Source: Motacilla alba alba (lineage: Eukaryota > Chordata > Aves > Passeriformes > Motacillidae). From it: DNA of 64,000 nt. Both the position numbers and the translations under genes were made by a program. The stretch covers positions 8,389,439-8,453,438 of the forward strand of contig NC_052030.1 in the NCBI RefSeq assembly GCF_015832195.1, read 5' to 3'. Positions 28,801 through 43,800 of the stretch are shown here, in pieces (positions within the stretch are counted from its first letter, which is position 1; every line of letters starts with the position of its first letter). The notes beneath the pieces were generated by a model. It was not told the DNA's origin and ran no database searches. It saw only the letters and a program-made list of their open reading frames with translations.

Positions 28801-31800
28801 TCCTGTGTTATTACTGTAACACACGGCCCCATACCATATGCTGATCAGACCTGGCTACAGACAGACGACAGTCTGACTAGACACAGCATTTTAAAGCTTT
28901 TATTAATAAATTTTTACACATCTAAAGTACATGCTCAGTCACAGGTACAAAACCCACAATATAAAATAAATTATAAATAAACAAACAAAAAAATATGAAG
29001 TACAGCATCTTAGTTAACAAAGCCCAAGGGCCCTGAACCCAGTCTCCAGGGAGGAAGATGAGAGAAGGGACATGAAAACAACCATCCCTCAAAACAGCAG
29101 GGAAGAAGAGATGCTTGTAAGAAATGTCTTATTGAAAGATTTTTGAAGGAAATGTTGATTTTGCAGAAGCATTTCAAAAAACATGCAAATGCATTTCAAC
29201 AAGGGGGATCCCCCTGCCTCAGCAGCTTCAAAATTGTCCACCTGCAGAATGATCTACACTTGAGGACTCATCAGTTTTCCAGAATTCCAAAGTTCCATTA
29301 TATTAAAAAAACCCTCAGATGTGAATGACAGTGGTAGCTAATTATCAGCTCTCAAGGAGAGCAAGAATGCAAGGCCCACTCTTCATTGCTCAGCTCTCCA
29401 CTGCATGAGGGCTCTAATTCAGTCTGAGCACGACCATCATGGCTCAGATGCAGCTCTTCTTCTCTTTGGTGCTTCCTACACTCGTGATGCTGAGCCACGT
29501 GTTGAGATGAAGCAGCACAGCGAGGTTTTGGACTCACCCTAGCTCTGCACACAGACTCAGGGGAGGCACCCCCTGAGAACTGCAGCCCTGCCAAGACACT
29601 TCAGCTACAGCTGTGCAAGGGTCAAGCCCACTGCCATGCTAGACAGCATTCCATACATCTCAGGTGAGTTCTTCTAATGGAGATCACCATAACCCAGCCT
29701 TTCCTGAGACACTGGCTCTTCTCCCTCCTATCAGAAATCAAAAAGACCACAGGCAGCCTTTCTCCTCCAGGCTCTTCAGCACATGTCCAAGGGGCTCTGA
29801 TCCATCACTGATGTTTGGCAGTAGCAGAGACCTCAGAGCACACTACCAGAACTCCACTAGCAGATTTCTGTGCACCACAGCTTGAACATCTCCAGCAAAA
29901 GGTTGATATTTCTCCCACGTCTTCAAAACCAGTAGCAGTCTCTCCTGCCTGGAGAGGACTCCAGGCTGTGGACGTATGTCCGGAGGCGAGGATCAGCAGG
30001 GTGACAGAGAGGTCTGGAGTTTGCATAGGCCTTACCTGCCTGTAAAGGTGCTTTTTTCCTTGGTCCTTGACCCCACACCATTAACCTTGGTGCAGCTGGT
30101 GGCAAAGGCTGAGCTACATTGTCCTGCTCATAATGGCACCTCTGGTTCCTGCACAGCAGGTGTGCACCAGTCGGAAACCGGGGCCAAGTCAGGAGAACCC
30201 TCTCCTGTTTTTCTGGGGTTTTCTGCTCCCCTGGCCAGTGAAGCAGGGGGACAGCTGGAGGTAGGAGGTGAGCTGGTGGGCATGCAAGAACATCCTGAGG
30301 GGGACATCTTCTGCCCACAGGGGGATCAGACTCCGAAGGGCTTCTTTTCCCATGCAGCCGCAGGACAGCAGGTGCCAGGAGCTGGGCTGGCTTAGGAGCA
30401 GCCCTGTAGGGCCAGAGTCCTTTCCTGCCCCGTGCTGCAGGGCTGGCCCCACATCCTGCTGGCACAGGTGGGTTTAGGGCCCTGGCTGCTTTGAAAGCTC
30501 CCCTAAACCAGAAGCGTCTTTTCTTGCCCGCAGGACGATCACCTGAGTGCACAGGTAAAACCTCATCAGGGACAACTCAGAAATCCTGCTCTGGCAGCAG
30601 GAAAGCAAGAGAGGCTCAGGAGTGATGTGGATATCAGACAAGATGTGTCTGTGCATGACACACATCCAAGAGGGAAACTGGGTTTGTGCTGGACATATTT
30701 CCTCCAAGACTTTGCACTGGACACCACAAATTAGTCACTGATGAAGATTCTTGGTGCTATATTTACTCAGGAGATAAAATGTCTGGGAGAATCCCTCCAG
30801 AGAAGACAACCACACACAATTCCTCTAACCCAAGTCTCCTGGCCAGAGGACTATGATGCCCCATGCACTGGAAGCAACTCTGAATTGTTTGCTACCAAAA
30901 ACAAACCTCTGAACCTTCATACATGTGGCTGCAACTTTTCCAAAGTTTTGAATCGAAAGGAGGAAGAGAGAACTTGCAATGGCAATCTTTGTTTTGGCCA
31001 GCTCCCACAAAGTAATAAATGTAATCTTTCTAAAACAGGATGTATCAAGAACTTCGATGTAAATGATGAAACAAGATTCCATAGCCAGAAAATTTGGCTC
31101 TTGCACAGCCAACCTGGCAAGCAGGGCCAAGAGTGCCAGTTTGCACCATTCCCCAGCCTGAATGGTGCTACAGGTGAGGATGAAAAGCAAGACCATGAGG
31201 CAAAATGCTGTGTACCTACAAGCACCCCACTGGCCAAGCACTTCACACAAAGCAGCTGAATACATTTCAAAACTACGTTTGCTTCCACTTTAGGTTTCTA
31301 AATATCCCAAATCATCCCTTTGAAGATAACTCAGTAAAATTAAATACGTTTTGATGGCAAAATCTGGATGTGACACATTTATAAACACTGAATCCCTGCC
31401 TAAATAACTAAGGAAACATAAAGCAGTATTTTTCTTTCCTTTTGAACTAACAGCAAAGGAAGTCAGGCCATGGTTCAAAAACAGTTGTAATCAAAAATGC
31501 AATACTTACATTTTTTCATAGAGGCACTTGCATCCAAGAATGGGTGATGGAAAAATTCATCTGAAAAAAATCAAGAACAATGACTCAATGAAAGAAAATG
31601 CCTGTAAGAAGTTTACAAAGCAGATAAAACACAGGAAGTTACAGGGTTATACAGTGATTTTTTCCATGCAACAATGGAAGCTGACTGACTATGGTTGCAT
31701 ATAGAAGTGGTCAAGACTACAGGCTGGAGACTGGATGCAGGACCTGCTCATGAAAGAAGGATGGGAAATTAATTGGATCCCTGGCTAATCAGGATGGTGA

Positions 31801-34800
31801 ATCACCCTAAATGTAGGGATCCAGGGGAGCTGTATTTATCACACTGCACTGCCACTCACTCCACGGAATAGGGATGATGGACAAAAAGACTTCCACTGAG
31901 TGATGTTCCGTGAGACAGACTCAAACCCATCATGTTCTGAGGGCAGAAATGCATTTTTTAATGGGCCACTCCAGAACCACAGCCCAGAACTCCCTCCCTT
32001 TCATATCTAACACAACTGCTGCTTCCTCCCCTCATTATGGGAATTCATTCTACAGATCCAGGCCAAGAAAAGCTTCTGTCCTGGCTTGCTGAACACTCTC
32101 TGCACGTTTGCCTGTCCTCACAAGCAGCCACTTCTCCCAGTCCCTTCATCTCTGATTCACTGCAGCTCTGTGCCAGAGCCCTCTCCTATCACAATCATCA
32201 ACTCAGTCTTTTGGGAGTGTCAGCCATAGATCAACACTGATTACTGAGCTTCAGCTTCTTTCCCAGAATGGATTTCCTGTTGCAACACCCAAGGTTTACA
32301 AACTTCTTCTGTAAACAGCTCCTCTTCGGGAGCTGAGCTTTCCAGAATGTAGTCACTGGGTTTTTTGTTTGTCTGCTTTTTAACCTTAAACAATCCCTGT
32401 CCCCCCAGCCTCTCGTTGCCACTGCTGTGCCAGGGTGCTGCAGCCAGAGTGCAGTGGTCTGGAGCTCAGCCCAAGACAAGGAACAGAAATCTTTGGCAGG
32501 CAAAGCTGGCATCTCAGAGATTAGATCTGCTGTGGATGGAGAACATCCCCATCCTGTGGGAGCTGCTCAGCTGCTGGGGTTTCCTGCTTCTTTTTCAGCT
32601 TGCTGCACTAGAGGAGGGTACCATCCCTCAGCCAAGCTCACTCAACTGAGGGGGTGGAAATGATGATTTCATTCACTTTTCCCCCTCTCCACTCCAAACT
32701 ACTTATTAGCTGTGCTTGCAAAGCAAAATTCAAACAACCCAGCTTGTAATCATCAGCAGGAAACTTGCAACTTGAAACCCTCCTGGTTTTCCTTTAGATA
32801 ATCTTGAGATTGCAGAGAGCATCAGCTCCTGGCAGAACAGCAGCTGGGACACACAACAAGTAGATGAAGTTTCAAGCTGATGAGTTGCTGTTGTGTGACT
32901 CAACTGAGCTCTGTGGAGACCACTGTGACACCTCCAGGCAGAGGGTCTCAGGGAACAAGGAACAGCAGGAAACCCTCTCCTCTGGGGACATGCCAATTTA
33001 TTGATAAAAATGTGATTAAGGACAGGAAAAATCTCAATACTGCAAGATGTGCTGTAACTGTTGCCCAGAGTGATATCAAACGCTACTGTCTCGAATTTCC
33101 AAGTGTTAGACATGGACTCATGCACTCTTCTCCCAAGAGGTACCAAACCAGCTTACATGGGCTAAAAGGGTTTGCCAGACAATTTCTGACAGCAGGGAAT
33201 CAAGAACATCAAAGACACCTTCTCCTGAAATGCACAGCAACATGAGAGAAGAGGTATAGAACCACAGCCCAGACAAAAGATCTGCAGGGAATAACCCTGG
33301 CAGGTGATTCTATCCAAGCCAGTCTGTCAGGAGCTTCAACAACTCACTTTTCAAAAGCTCATTCTCTCACTTCTACACTCCAGTAACCAGTCCTTGGCAT
33401 TCATCACTGGGTAACTATGATCAACCTCAGGTAATCCACAGCTGCTTATCCAGCTGACCATCCCCAGAAAGGCTTTCCTGGTATCTCTAATCCAAAAGAA
33501 TAACAGAGGGTGCAAAACAATTCCTCTTCATCACCTAGCATGTGCTGCCCAGGAGGAAACAACCTACCTGAGCAGATAAGCAAACAAAAACCCAACAGAA
33601 ACCAACCCTCAAACTCCAGAAATATCAAACTATTTTACCCAAGTCTGACTAAAAAGCAGCATCCTGAACACACACAGGATGTGTTTGCCTTTAGATGACC
33701 TGGTCCTTTCAGTGATTCAAGGAAAGGCTCCACCTCTGTCTGCTTTCCTCTAGGGCATGGCTTTCCCTAGGAGGTTCTTCAGACCTTTGAGCTCAGCTAA
33801 AACACATCTGCAAGATGCTGCCAAGTCAGAACCACCGGGCTCACAATGAATTATCTCAGTTTGGAAGGAATTAAGACAAAAGAGGAAATCCTCATGTCAG
33901 CCAAATCAGGAGACTGAGATAAAGGCTTGGAGAACTTGAGCCCTGAGAAGGACCAAGGCTTCCTTCCACAGAAACTGGAGAAGGAGGGGAGGGTCTGCAA
34001 GCAGCTGCATCTCCTGGCTCAGATTATCACAGCAAACCCTGAGAAGCAGAGGGTAGTGACTGGCTGGTTCAGGAAATGAGTGCAGCTTGCAGCTCTGGGA
34101 AAAAACTGTCACAGAAAAGCATGGATACACAAGACATATTTTACCTAGTAGCACACTTAACCACAGCTCAGAGAGATGATAAAAGCAGAAGCCAGGACAG
34201 GGAATGCAAGTAACAAACATATGCTGAAAGTCTGCCAAATCTCCTTGGTTTACAAAATTGTACTGGAATCAGCACTGACCTTTCCAGCACATAAACTAAA
34301 ACCCCCAAGATTATGCAACCCTCCAGGCACAGGTGAAATCCAGGCATTTGGATGCTTCTCCTAGCTCCAGCCAAAAGCACAGAGGCTTGTGCAGAGCCAA
34401 AAGAGACAGAGACAGCAGCAGAACTCCAAGGGGAAGGAAGCCTTACCAAAGTCCATGCGGTCCTTATGGTTACGCTGCAGAAGGCCCAGCAGGAGCTGCC
34501 TCAGGTGGCTTGATGTCTCCCTGGGGATGCTAGGATTGAAAACAAAAGCAAAATAAGAGACTGGCAGTCTACTTACACTGCTTTTACATTTTCAGGAAGG
34601 CAACTAACTGGCAGATGCAAACTCCCTCCATGCCTGCTGGGCCAGGAACACCAGGAGCTCACTGGAGGGAGGCTGATCAGAAATGTCTTTGTTTTGAGTC
34701 TCTGACTTTCACTCCCTACTGCCTTTGGTCAGGCTACAGCTCATTTTGCTTCAGTGGCCTCTCCCATCAGCACCTGCAGATCCTTCCCTTAACAGTGTCA

Positions 34801-37800
34801 TCCCTCTGGTGCTCAGCTAAGCCCATTCCACTTGCAGTATTTCACACATAATAAATAAAATCACTCCTACTTGCTCTAATGGGAATAAGATCACTAGAAC
34901 AAAGCAGTTTCCAAAGGGAAGCTTCCAATTAAGACACTGGTGGTGAAATGTATCACCAATTACTACCATTTTATTAAGGCATTTATTTTTCAGTGCAGCT
35001 TACGTAAGACTAGCAAGTAACCTTTTTCTGTTTGCTTCCTTGATACACAGCATAAATTAATCAAAGGCCACTAAGACATGTGCAACTGCCACCACAGCTA
35101 AAATTTGTGCAGTTATTACCTCACTTTTCAGTATAGTTAGGAAGAAAATATTCTTTTCAACAGCCTTTGAAACACAGAAGGGCTGGTAAAGCACTGTGCT
35201 CTCCCTCACCCCACAAGCAGAGGGGGGAGAGACCAGGGCAGCTCTTCGTAACCCCTGCAGATTGAAAAATGCAGGGAATAAATGAATGGATTAAGGCAAG
35301 GAAAGCAGAGTTCAGCTCTTGCATAAGTGGATTCATCTCTGCTGACTTCCCTCCACCCCCAGAAGTGCTGCTGGGGGCTTTGGGCTGGGGCAGAGCTCTC
35401 CTAGTGAGGCGTGGTGGTTGCAGCTCCTCTCAGTATTAACTCTGTTTATCATGGCTGTTCCCAGCATGGCCCCCTCACTCTGCCAGGCTTTCCCCTCTCC
35501 CCATGCTGGGTCAGCTGAGGTAATGACATGTGTGCCCAGGACAGTAATTTTAGCTCTCAGTGGCTCTGCACATGGCTCTGGCATCAGTCACTGCCCTGAG
35601 GCCAAGCCTGACCAATGCTGGGAGAAAAAACCCTTCCTTTACCATCCCCACCAACACACCCTACCACAGACAGCGGTAAAACAGAAGCTAGCCCAAAAAT
35701 AGATGGGGAGAAAAAGGGTGCTAGCTGGCACTACCAGACTCCTGCTCACAGAAACAGGAGATGGCAGGCAAGGTATGTGTTTACACATTTCAGTACCACC
35801 CAGTTATTTCTCTGTGAAGCCCTAGGCCTTGCTGGGGCAGGAACTTGAACACAAGATCAGAGAATGATGGCAAGAATCCCTCATCTATGCTTGTACTGGA
35901 GGAGTTGCTTTTCCATCCCTGATGCTAGAATGGTTTTGTGCACCTTCTCAGGTTGACACAGGAGGAGGCCACCAGGACTCTGGAAGGGATGCAGTTAGGC
36001 TGAGACTCACGTTGAGCCTCCCATAAAATAGGTGTCCCTTGGAAGCACACTGTGTAATGGAATAACCCAGAGATACCACAGCAAGCAACCTCCTGAAAAA
36101 TGCATTAGTGCTGGAGTCCTGCAGCCCTGCAGTGTTATCATCATCATTTATTTATCTGTGACACAAAAAGCTCTCATTCAAAATGAGTCCATTTCCCAGC
36201 TATGGCTTTAACCTTGCTTTTAAAGCCAAGAAACAGGTACAGCAACTCGTGGACTTCAGAGGGCACAACACAGATGAAGAGGGTGCAGATTAACAGCCTG
36301 TTTGTCTCCTCTTACCTCCCATGTCCAAAGCATCAAGCTTTGCTACCCTTCAGTTTTATTTTCCAGGGCCATGTTTTTAAACATGAGCAACAAATCTGCC
36401 TCCTTGCCCCCATGACCTGGATGTGCTTTGCCATGCAAACCGGCACAATGAACGTTAATTGTTTAGATCAGCACTATGAAAATAGTGAAGCCTTCAGGCT
36501 TCTGCTGCCATGGGCTCCCCAGAATGCTCAGAACAGCATCTCCTCACCTGTCAGCAGCAGCAGTGCAGCCAGGGACTGCTTCCCCACTCCAGTCCCAAGC
36601 AAAAACACTTTCCCTGGCCATGGCAAGGAAGTGCGTGCCAGCCTGCATAGCCCCAAGGAAAATGAAACCAAATCCTGGCACTGCTGCAGTCTGAGAAGGA
36701 GGTCTCTGGAGTAGTTTTGTGTTTCATCCTGTGCTGGCAGGGCACTCAAGGAGTTTATTCATGTTTACTCAGGAATAGCACAGATTGCAGCCCATGCTAA
36801 AGAGACAAATGACTTAGGAAATAGGGAATTGCGATTTTCACAAAGGCCAGTTCAGATGTGACTTCCACAGTGAGAAAAACAATCATGTTGGATCTGAATT
36901 GTGGAAGAATTTGGTAGTTCAAAAGCGCAGATAAGTGAAAACGGCAAATGCAGACTCTGAAGGACTCAAAGAACTAATCCCTACAAGAACAGACATGCTC
37001 TCCTCTTACAGCTGAGTTCAATTTTTCCCCTTCCCTGCACCATGAGCCAAACAACAGCAGGGCAGTGGATCAACACAAGAAAACTTCTTAGTTTAATGGA
37101 TTAATTTCTCATTTAGTAAGAGGGGCTACCTCAATGAGCAGCCATGTTTTGGGCTGTGTAGGAAAAACAGAAGCTCTACTTTCTGCTCACACAGACTGGC
37201 TCCAACTATGCAGTCACATTTTTGCTTTAAATTGTTTATTTTCAGGTGTTTTACTCCATCACACCCTCTGGTTCAATCCAGGTGCCCCAGAGATAATCCT
37301 GGTAGAAATTTGTGCCTTCTCCCCAAATCAAAAAAGGAAATAATTAAAGGGAAATTAACAGCATATCACAAGTCATTGATAAGAGCTCCAGCTTCTTGAC
37401 AGTTCCTTCCAGTTATCTCTTGGAGCTGTCTGAGCTGATAAAGGAAAATCCATATACAGCAACCCAATGACCTTCCTGCATATATGGCTGCAATAGCAGC
37501 TCTGCAAAATGGGAGATAACTTTCTGGTTAGATAAGGCCATCCAGATTTTAGATATACAGTCTAGAACTTCAGTCCTGTCTCTGTACCAGGCTGAGGTTT
37601 TTAGAGCCAGCATGAGCTTCTGCTTTCAGAGCTCAGAAATTAAAAGGAAAGACCACAGCAACAAAACCAAAATACCCTGACAAATCACAGCTCTGAGCAG
37701 AGAGGTAACATACACCCTGTTGGGATGAGAGCCGTTCTCTTCCCCCTGGAAACTGCAGCAGTGTCCATTTCCAGGGAGGTTATAGTGTTTCCCCCAAGAG

Positions 37801-40800
37801 CAGGATGGACACAAGCAGTTGCTGCCCTGACACGTGAGAAATGGCAATGTGATCCTCAGTCAGGTATGGCAGGTTACAGCAGAGGCTCAGCCTGGCTGCT
37901 CGCACGATCCCAGAGTTGCCTTGAGTTCCTCCCAAGGCTCTCAGCCTCAGGGGAGCCACGTGTGCAACAGGACCTCTAGCTGGCTCTTGGAATCACCAAC
38001 AGCCCTGAATTTTTGCAATGGAGGAGAACAGTGTCTGTTCCCCTCCAGAACAGCCCAACCCTGGCTATCTGCTGCCGTCCGACTGCCCCTGAGCCACATC
38101 ACTGCTGGTTTCAGGAATGGGGAAAGGCAAGAGGCCAAATATTTCAGTCACCTCCCCAAGTGACAAGCCAGGAGCATGCAAGGACAGGTGTAAACACAGA
38201 GTAAACAAGTGCCTACAAACATTGACACTGGAAAAAATCTTACTTGGGCATCAGCATCTTGTTTTTCTCATAGAAGAGGCGGAGATCCTGTGGGCTGCTG
38301 GCCTGTGGGGGAGAAAGAAACCAGCACATGAAGCAGTTGACAATGAAGGAAAGGGATTAGCATCTTTATTTCACTTAGCTCTGAAGAGTAGAGTCTCTTT
38401 TTAATTGCTGGGCCAGCACAGACAATGCAGCTTGCTTTAGACTGAAAAGGCAGCCCTGTGCTGCAGTGAAAATACAGTATTTCAACCTGCTGCCCTTTTG
38501 TCCCTGACCTGGTTCTGTCCTGCTCTGCCCTTCCACAGGCTGAGCCTCACTGCAGTGGGCTCTGATGCTCAGGTTTGAGCTGGCCTAAATGCCTCACCCA
38601 GGAGACTAAATAATTGTAGACGTGAGGAGTCCCAAATGATGAATGGCAGAACCTGCTGAGAACATGGATTAATGCTGCAGGGCATTTAGAAAAGGGACAG
38701 GGAGGCTGTTGATGGGCAAGGGATCTGTGAAGAGGCTAAGAACATGGAGAAACAGCAACTGAATTAGGATTTTCTACTCTAGTTCCAGGAAGCCAGAAGG
38801 TCTCAAGCCACAGCACTATTTTATTTGTGCAGTAATAAACACACTGTGGGGGATGTTGATGACAAGATTCCAAATTCTGAGAGATGGGATTAAAAAAAAA
38901 AAAAAAAGGTGGGGGCTAGGCACAAGAGGTTTACAGCTGAGGTTAAAAATAAAATCACCAGTAGACAAGCACAGACACATAAAAATCCCCTAATATAAAT
39001 TCTCCACTTGTTTTCATGCAATGAATAATACAGGCCAGTAAATTAACCCTAGTGTCTCAAGCTTTTCTGCTTAGGCAAAGTTGCTTTATTAAAGGCAGAG
39101 AAGGCTGGCTGGCACGACACAGACATGAAGGCACATAAACAGGGCAGGAAGATCAGAGGGATTCATCTGCAATCAATTATTAGTGCAGCAGAGTGTGTAG
39201 GAAAGTGTGAATGAGGAGGCAACAGGCAGCTTCTCCTGATGTTCAGGGCAGGCTCAAAAACCCCTTGAGCCTTCCACCTACTTCTATTTCTAAATTAGAA
39301 GCATTTAAGGTCAATTAATATGCTTAAAATGGCAAATCAGACAGGCCAATCTGCAGATGGCCATCAAAACACCACTAACACTGTATGGCTGGAAAAGCAG
39401 CCACATAAGAGGCTGTTTCAACATCACCTACTCCCTCTGGCTGAAGATGAAAATTAAGGATAACTGAGAGCTCAGTAAAAAAACCTCAAAAGAAACCAAA
39501 GGTAGTCTCAAAAGCTGATAGTATCAACACACTTGTGTAGTATTCGTCAGGGCAGTGTTTTTTACACAGCCTTACCAACAGAAGCTGCACCAAAAGAACA
39601 TCAAAATTAAAGCAGAGCATCTTGTTACACAGATGCTAAACTGCATCATAATTTCCAACTGCTGCACTCGATTTGATTCAGGAAAATTCCATTTTACACC
39701 TTCCCCTGGCACATCTTGGAATGTAATTAGATTAATAATTGGCAAACTTCGGGGAGACAAGCATACACACTGCACCAAATATCCTGGCCACATTGCCCAG
39801 AGTGATGACAAATGTTCCTGACAGACAAAGTAAAAGGAGGGGCAGAACTCCAGCCCAGGGAGGGAAGGGCTCATTCACTTTAGAGAGATACAAGCCTTGG
39901 CTGTTTGCTCTGGTCATTTCCTGTTGCAACAGCTCAATTGTTTCACAAATACAATGAAGCTCTGATCTACTTCAAACACTGTTTTGTCAGAAACTTTTCT
40001 GTCAATAAGGAGAGAGTATATTTAAAGCAGCACATATACCAGTTCATTAGAGAACGTTTCTAAGCACTGGCTTGGACAGAAACAAAGTTCTCAATGAAGT
40101 TTTCTTCCTCTTTGTACAAATTCAAGAGATGTCCCTGTAGGGAAGCTGCTCCTCCACATTCTGCTGTCTCAGTACCAGCCCCACGTGCTCTGCAGGGACC
40201 CTACCAGGCTCCTCCCCACCCAGACCCCTCTCCTTCCCTTGGGCTGTCCCTGAGTCTGTGATTCAAGGCTGGTTCCAGTGCAGATACCAGGGGAAGAGAG
40301 TCATTCTAGTGAGTGCCCAGCACAGACAGCCATGGATCACCATTAATTTGGTAAAACCACCTGCAGCTTCATGTAACTTCATTAATTGACTGAGTCACAC
40401 AGTTCTGCTCCCAGTAACCTGCCCACTGCTCTCTTGCTGCCAAACAATTCATAAAACACTAGGACCCTCAGCAACTTTGCTCACCTCTCCTTTCAATAAA
40501 TAGTTCTTCCCTAAGAATCATGGAAAAAAAAACAACTCAAGTTTGTAATGCAGTAAAAATGTCACTTGAATTCCCTCATCTAGGAAGCTAAGAACTTAAA
40601 CTGAAATCTGCCTTCCAGGCAGATACACCCTGCTCAAGAAAAACACCAGAGGCACGAAACAACCACACCATTCAAGGTACACAGAGCCAACTTCTACCTG
40701 TGGGACAGCACCCAGCTATCAGAACCAGGGATGCAGATCAGCTCAGCTGTCCCTAAGGCCAGGAGGGCACCCCAGCAGGTCAGTTCACACCCTCAGTCCC

Positions 40801-43800
40801 CCTCTCATGTCACTAGGAGCAGCTGCATTTTGGTTTTGTCTACCCTTTCTATATATAGAAGCAATTGGGCAAATTCAATCCTGCCACTCTGTTACTTTGT
40901 CCTGAGCAGCAGTGGAAATATGTTGAGCCAACAAAGGCATTCAGCAGAACCCTGCCAAATCCCCTTCAGTGCTGGCTGCCTGGCAGTGAACTGCATGTGA
41001 AAAGCAGGCAGGGAGGTGCTTCCAAAAGTCCTCAGCAGTGGATTTGTCATGCTTGGGCCACGGCTGGATGCAAAAGCCCAACATCCACACAGAAGAGGGC
41101 CAGAAACTTTCACACCTTCCCTGAAGAGCCCTGTCTATTCAACACTCCACAGCAGGTGTATGGTATTGCCCTGCTCTTTGAATCCTTTCCTTGGAGATTT
41201 AGAGGTGAAGAAAGGGGATTTGGTTATATTAGAAAGAAAAAGTAAATAAGTAATGTTATTTCTAGCTCAGCAGCTCTAGGGAAAAGCTTGAAAACTTACT
41301 GAAAGTGCTTTCTAATATTTTAAGACTCCCACAACTAAGTGGCTGGCATTCAGAGGACTTGAAAGCCCAAGGACCAGAAACAACCAAACAAAAACCCCAC
41401 CCCCTTAAGCTTTTTCTTTAGCAGTCCATGGATTTCTCTCTACTGCCAACAGGGCAGGGTAAGACCCACAAACACTGGTCCGAAAGGCAGTGGTCCATTG
41501 ACTACAGCAACAAGTCAATCACTGCAGCCAGTCTCAGCAGAATTACCCACCAGTTCCAGCAATTCCTGTCCCCATGAACACAGGGCACTCCAAAGGAACA
41601 GAGCTGGGAACAGAAGAGCAAGCTGCCTGACAAATATACCAGCGGTTCAAATTCTTGGCATAAAATCCAGCCTTTCCTGGTGTTCCTCAAGGCCATTTCA
41701 CAACATCGCAGTTGCTGTAAGTGATACATAATCCCAGCACTTATGCAGACAGAATTAACTCAGAATTAAAGCAGTGAACTTGGTACACCAGACTCAGAAA
41801 TTAATTTTTCACCTAACAGCCATCTGGGATGAGAACATAAACAGGCAGGTTAACTCTTTCAGAGCTGTCAGACCAGGCAGAAAAACTTGCATTAATTCTC
41901 TTGTCAATTCCCTGCTCCTTGGCTTACTCTCCCCCAGACGAAGGACACATGTCCATAGAAAGCTCAAGATTCCTGCAAGGGCTCAGACAGCAGACAACCA
42001 GGTTTCAGGGTGTTTGGCAGGATCTGATGTCCCAGTGCCACTGCCAGAGCCAGCTCGGACACAACCTGCACGTGCTCAGTGGGGTGTCTGCTTACCAAGA
42101 GCTGCCCAGATTTAAAAGGGGTCACACAACAGAAGCCACCAGAAATATCAGTGTGATTCCTCCCACACAGGGGAAAAAAAAAAGAAAGAGGAGATTGAGG
42201 TCATTTAACTAATCATATTTAAAACACCATCTGACAAGGACTAGATTGGTTTTGGATTGTTTTAGACCTTGTGTAAATCTTTCTCCTCTGGCCTCCAGCT
42301 TTGCTTCTGGTTGTCCCTTGTTTACACAGCCAGCACCACCTCTAGGTGGGCATGGGGTCCCACACTTTTCAGCTCAGGTAAGGACAAGAATAAACCACTA
42401 CACTCCCAAGGCACTTCCCAGGTCTGGTTAGCAGGAGCAGGAAATGCACCATTCAGTCCTGTCCTCAGTGACAGAAATGCAGAGATGTGAGTGCAGACCA
42501 CTTATTAGGCAAGGCAAATTAACAATTCCACATTAATACAGCACTCAGCAAATCTGTTTATAGGGATTATGAATCCCATTAATCTCATCCCTATGGCAGT
42601 CTCACTGTTTTGTTTCTGGCCATGTTTAATACAAAAAGCTCCTTAAGAAAGCTTCACCAGCCATCCTACCAACTGTTCACATCTGAGCATCAGCAGCTTC
42701 TTTCTTCTCTGTGTGCAGTGAGGCAGGGAAGGGACAGGAACGGCTCTGGGAAATTGCCTTGGGTGACCCAGCTATAGTTAATTTTAACTCTGAGACAGCC
42801 AGAAATCACATTCATGCACATGCACATCTCTGTCTTGATTTACAAGCACTTTCAGGATTGACAGCTGCCTCAGCCTTTCCATACATTTGATCTTTTTTCC
42901 ATCCAACCCATTTCCCTGAAGCCCTATTTTATTTTTAGGCAGCTCATTCCTCCTCACTGCAGATAACACTGGAGTCCTTTTTGTTTGCATCCTCCTGAAG
43001 GTGCCTCCTTGGCTCAGGCAGTGGCAGCTACAGCAGCCAAACTCAGCATGTTTCATGAGCTCCAGATTCCCATGAGAATCTCAGCTAGACAGAGAAGAGG
43101 GGCTGTCTTTGCCAGCCTGGGAGGGAAGGCACAGTGAGGATTTAGCCCCAAGAGATTCACTCAGAAATCCAGTTCCTGGCTTCCCTGTGAAACTGGGTCT
43201 GCTGGTGGCACTATGAGGAATCTGCCTGTTTTCTTCCCACCCATTGGTAGACATCCCTCCCAGAAGCACTCATTCCTGCTCATGGTGTCCCAGCCACCTC
43301 TGTCCACTCCCCCTCTCTTCTCCTAAAAGCCCTGTAAACAAACACCAGCTTCTTGCCCGCTTAGTGCCCATCAGCAAATTCTTACAACACAGTCATGCCA
43401 ACAAAGACAGAAAATCCAGTTAACCTTTAACCAGCTTCCCCTAGACAGGCTGCTTTCACCTGCATCTCAAGCTGGAAGGCAATTTGTGGCACGCATGGCC
43501 AAAACAAATAGATGGGGCACAAAGAACCATCTGGGCTGAGCTCCTCTCTCTCCCTGATCAAACATCCACAGCTGCTACTGCAGTCACAAACAGGCCCGGC
43601 ACTTTGTTTCCAAATACAACCTCCAAAAGAGGAAAGGGTGTGGAGAAAACTGAAATAGAGAAACCAATAACCCCCATTCCCAGCCCAACAGATGTTTATG
43701 GGAGAGAGTTATCTAATGAGGCAAGCACAAAACAAGGTCAGGAACTGCTGGGCAGGGACTGAAGTGTCCCTTCACTGCCCACTCCAAGGCAGGGCATTGC

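Noticed and set aside
30741..31259. Plus-strand 172-codon open frame overlapping minus-strand frames of 146 and 123 codons
   Set aside because: Open on both strands, no recognisable domain, no promoter or conserved boundary; best seen as chance.
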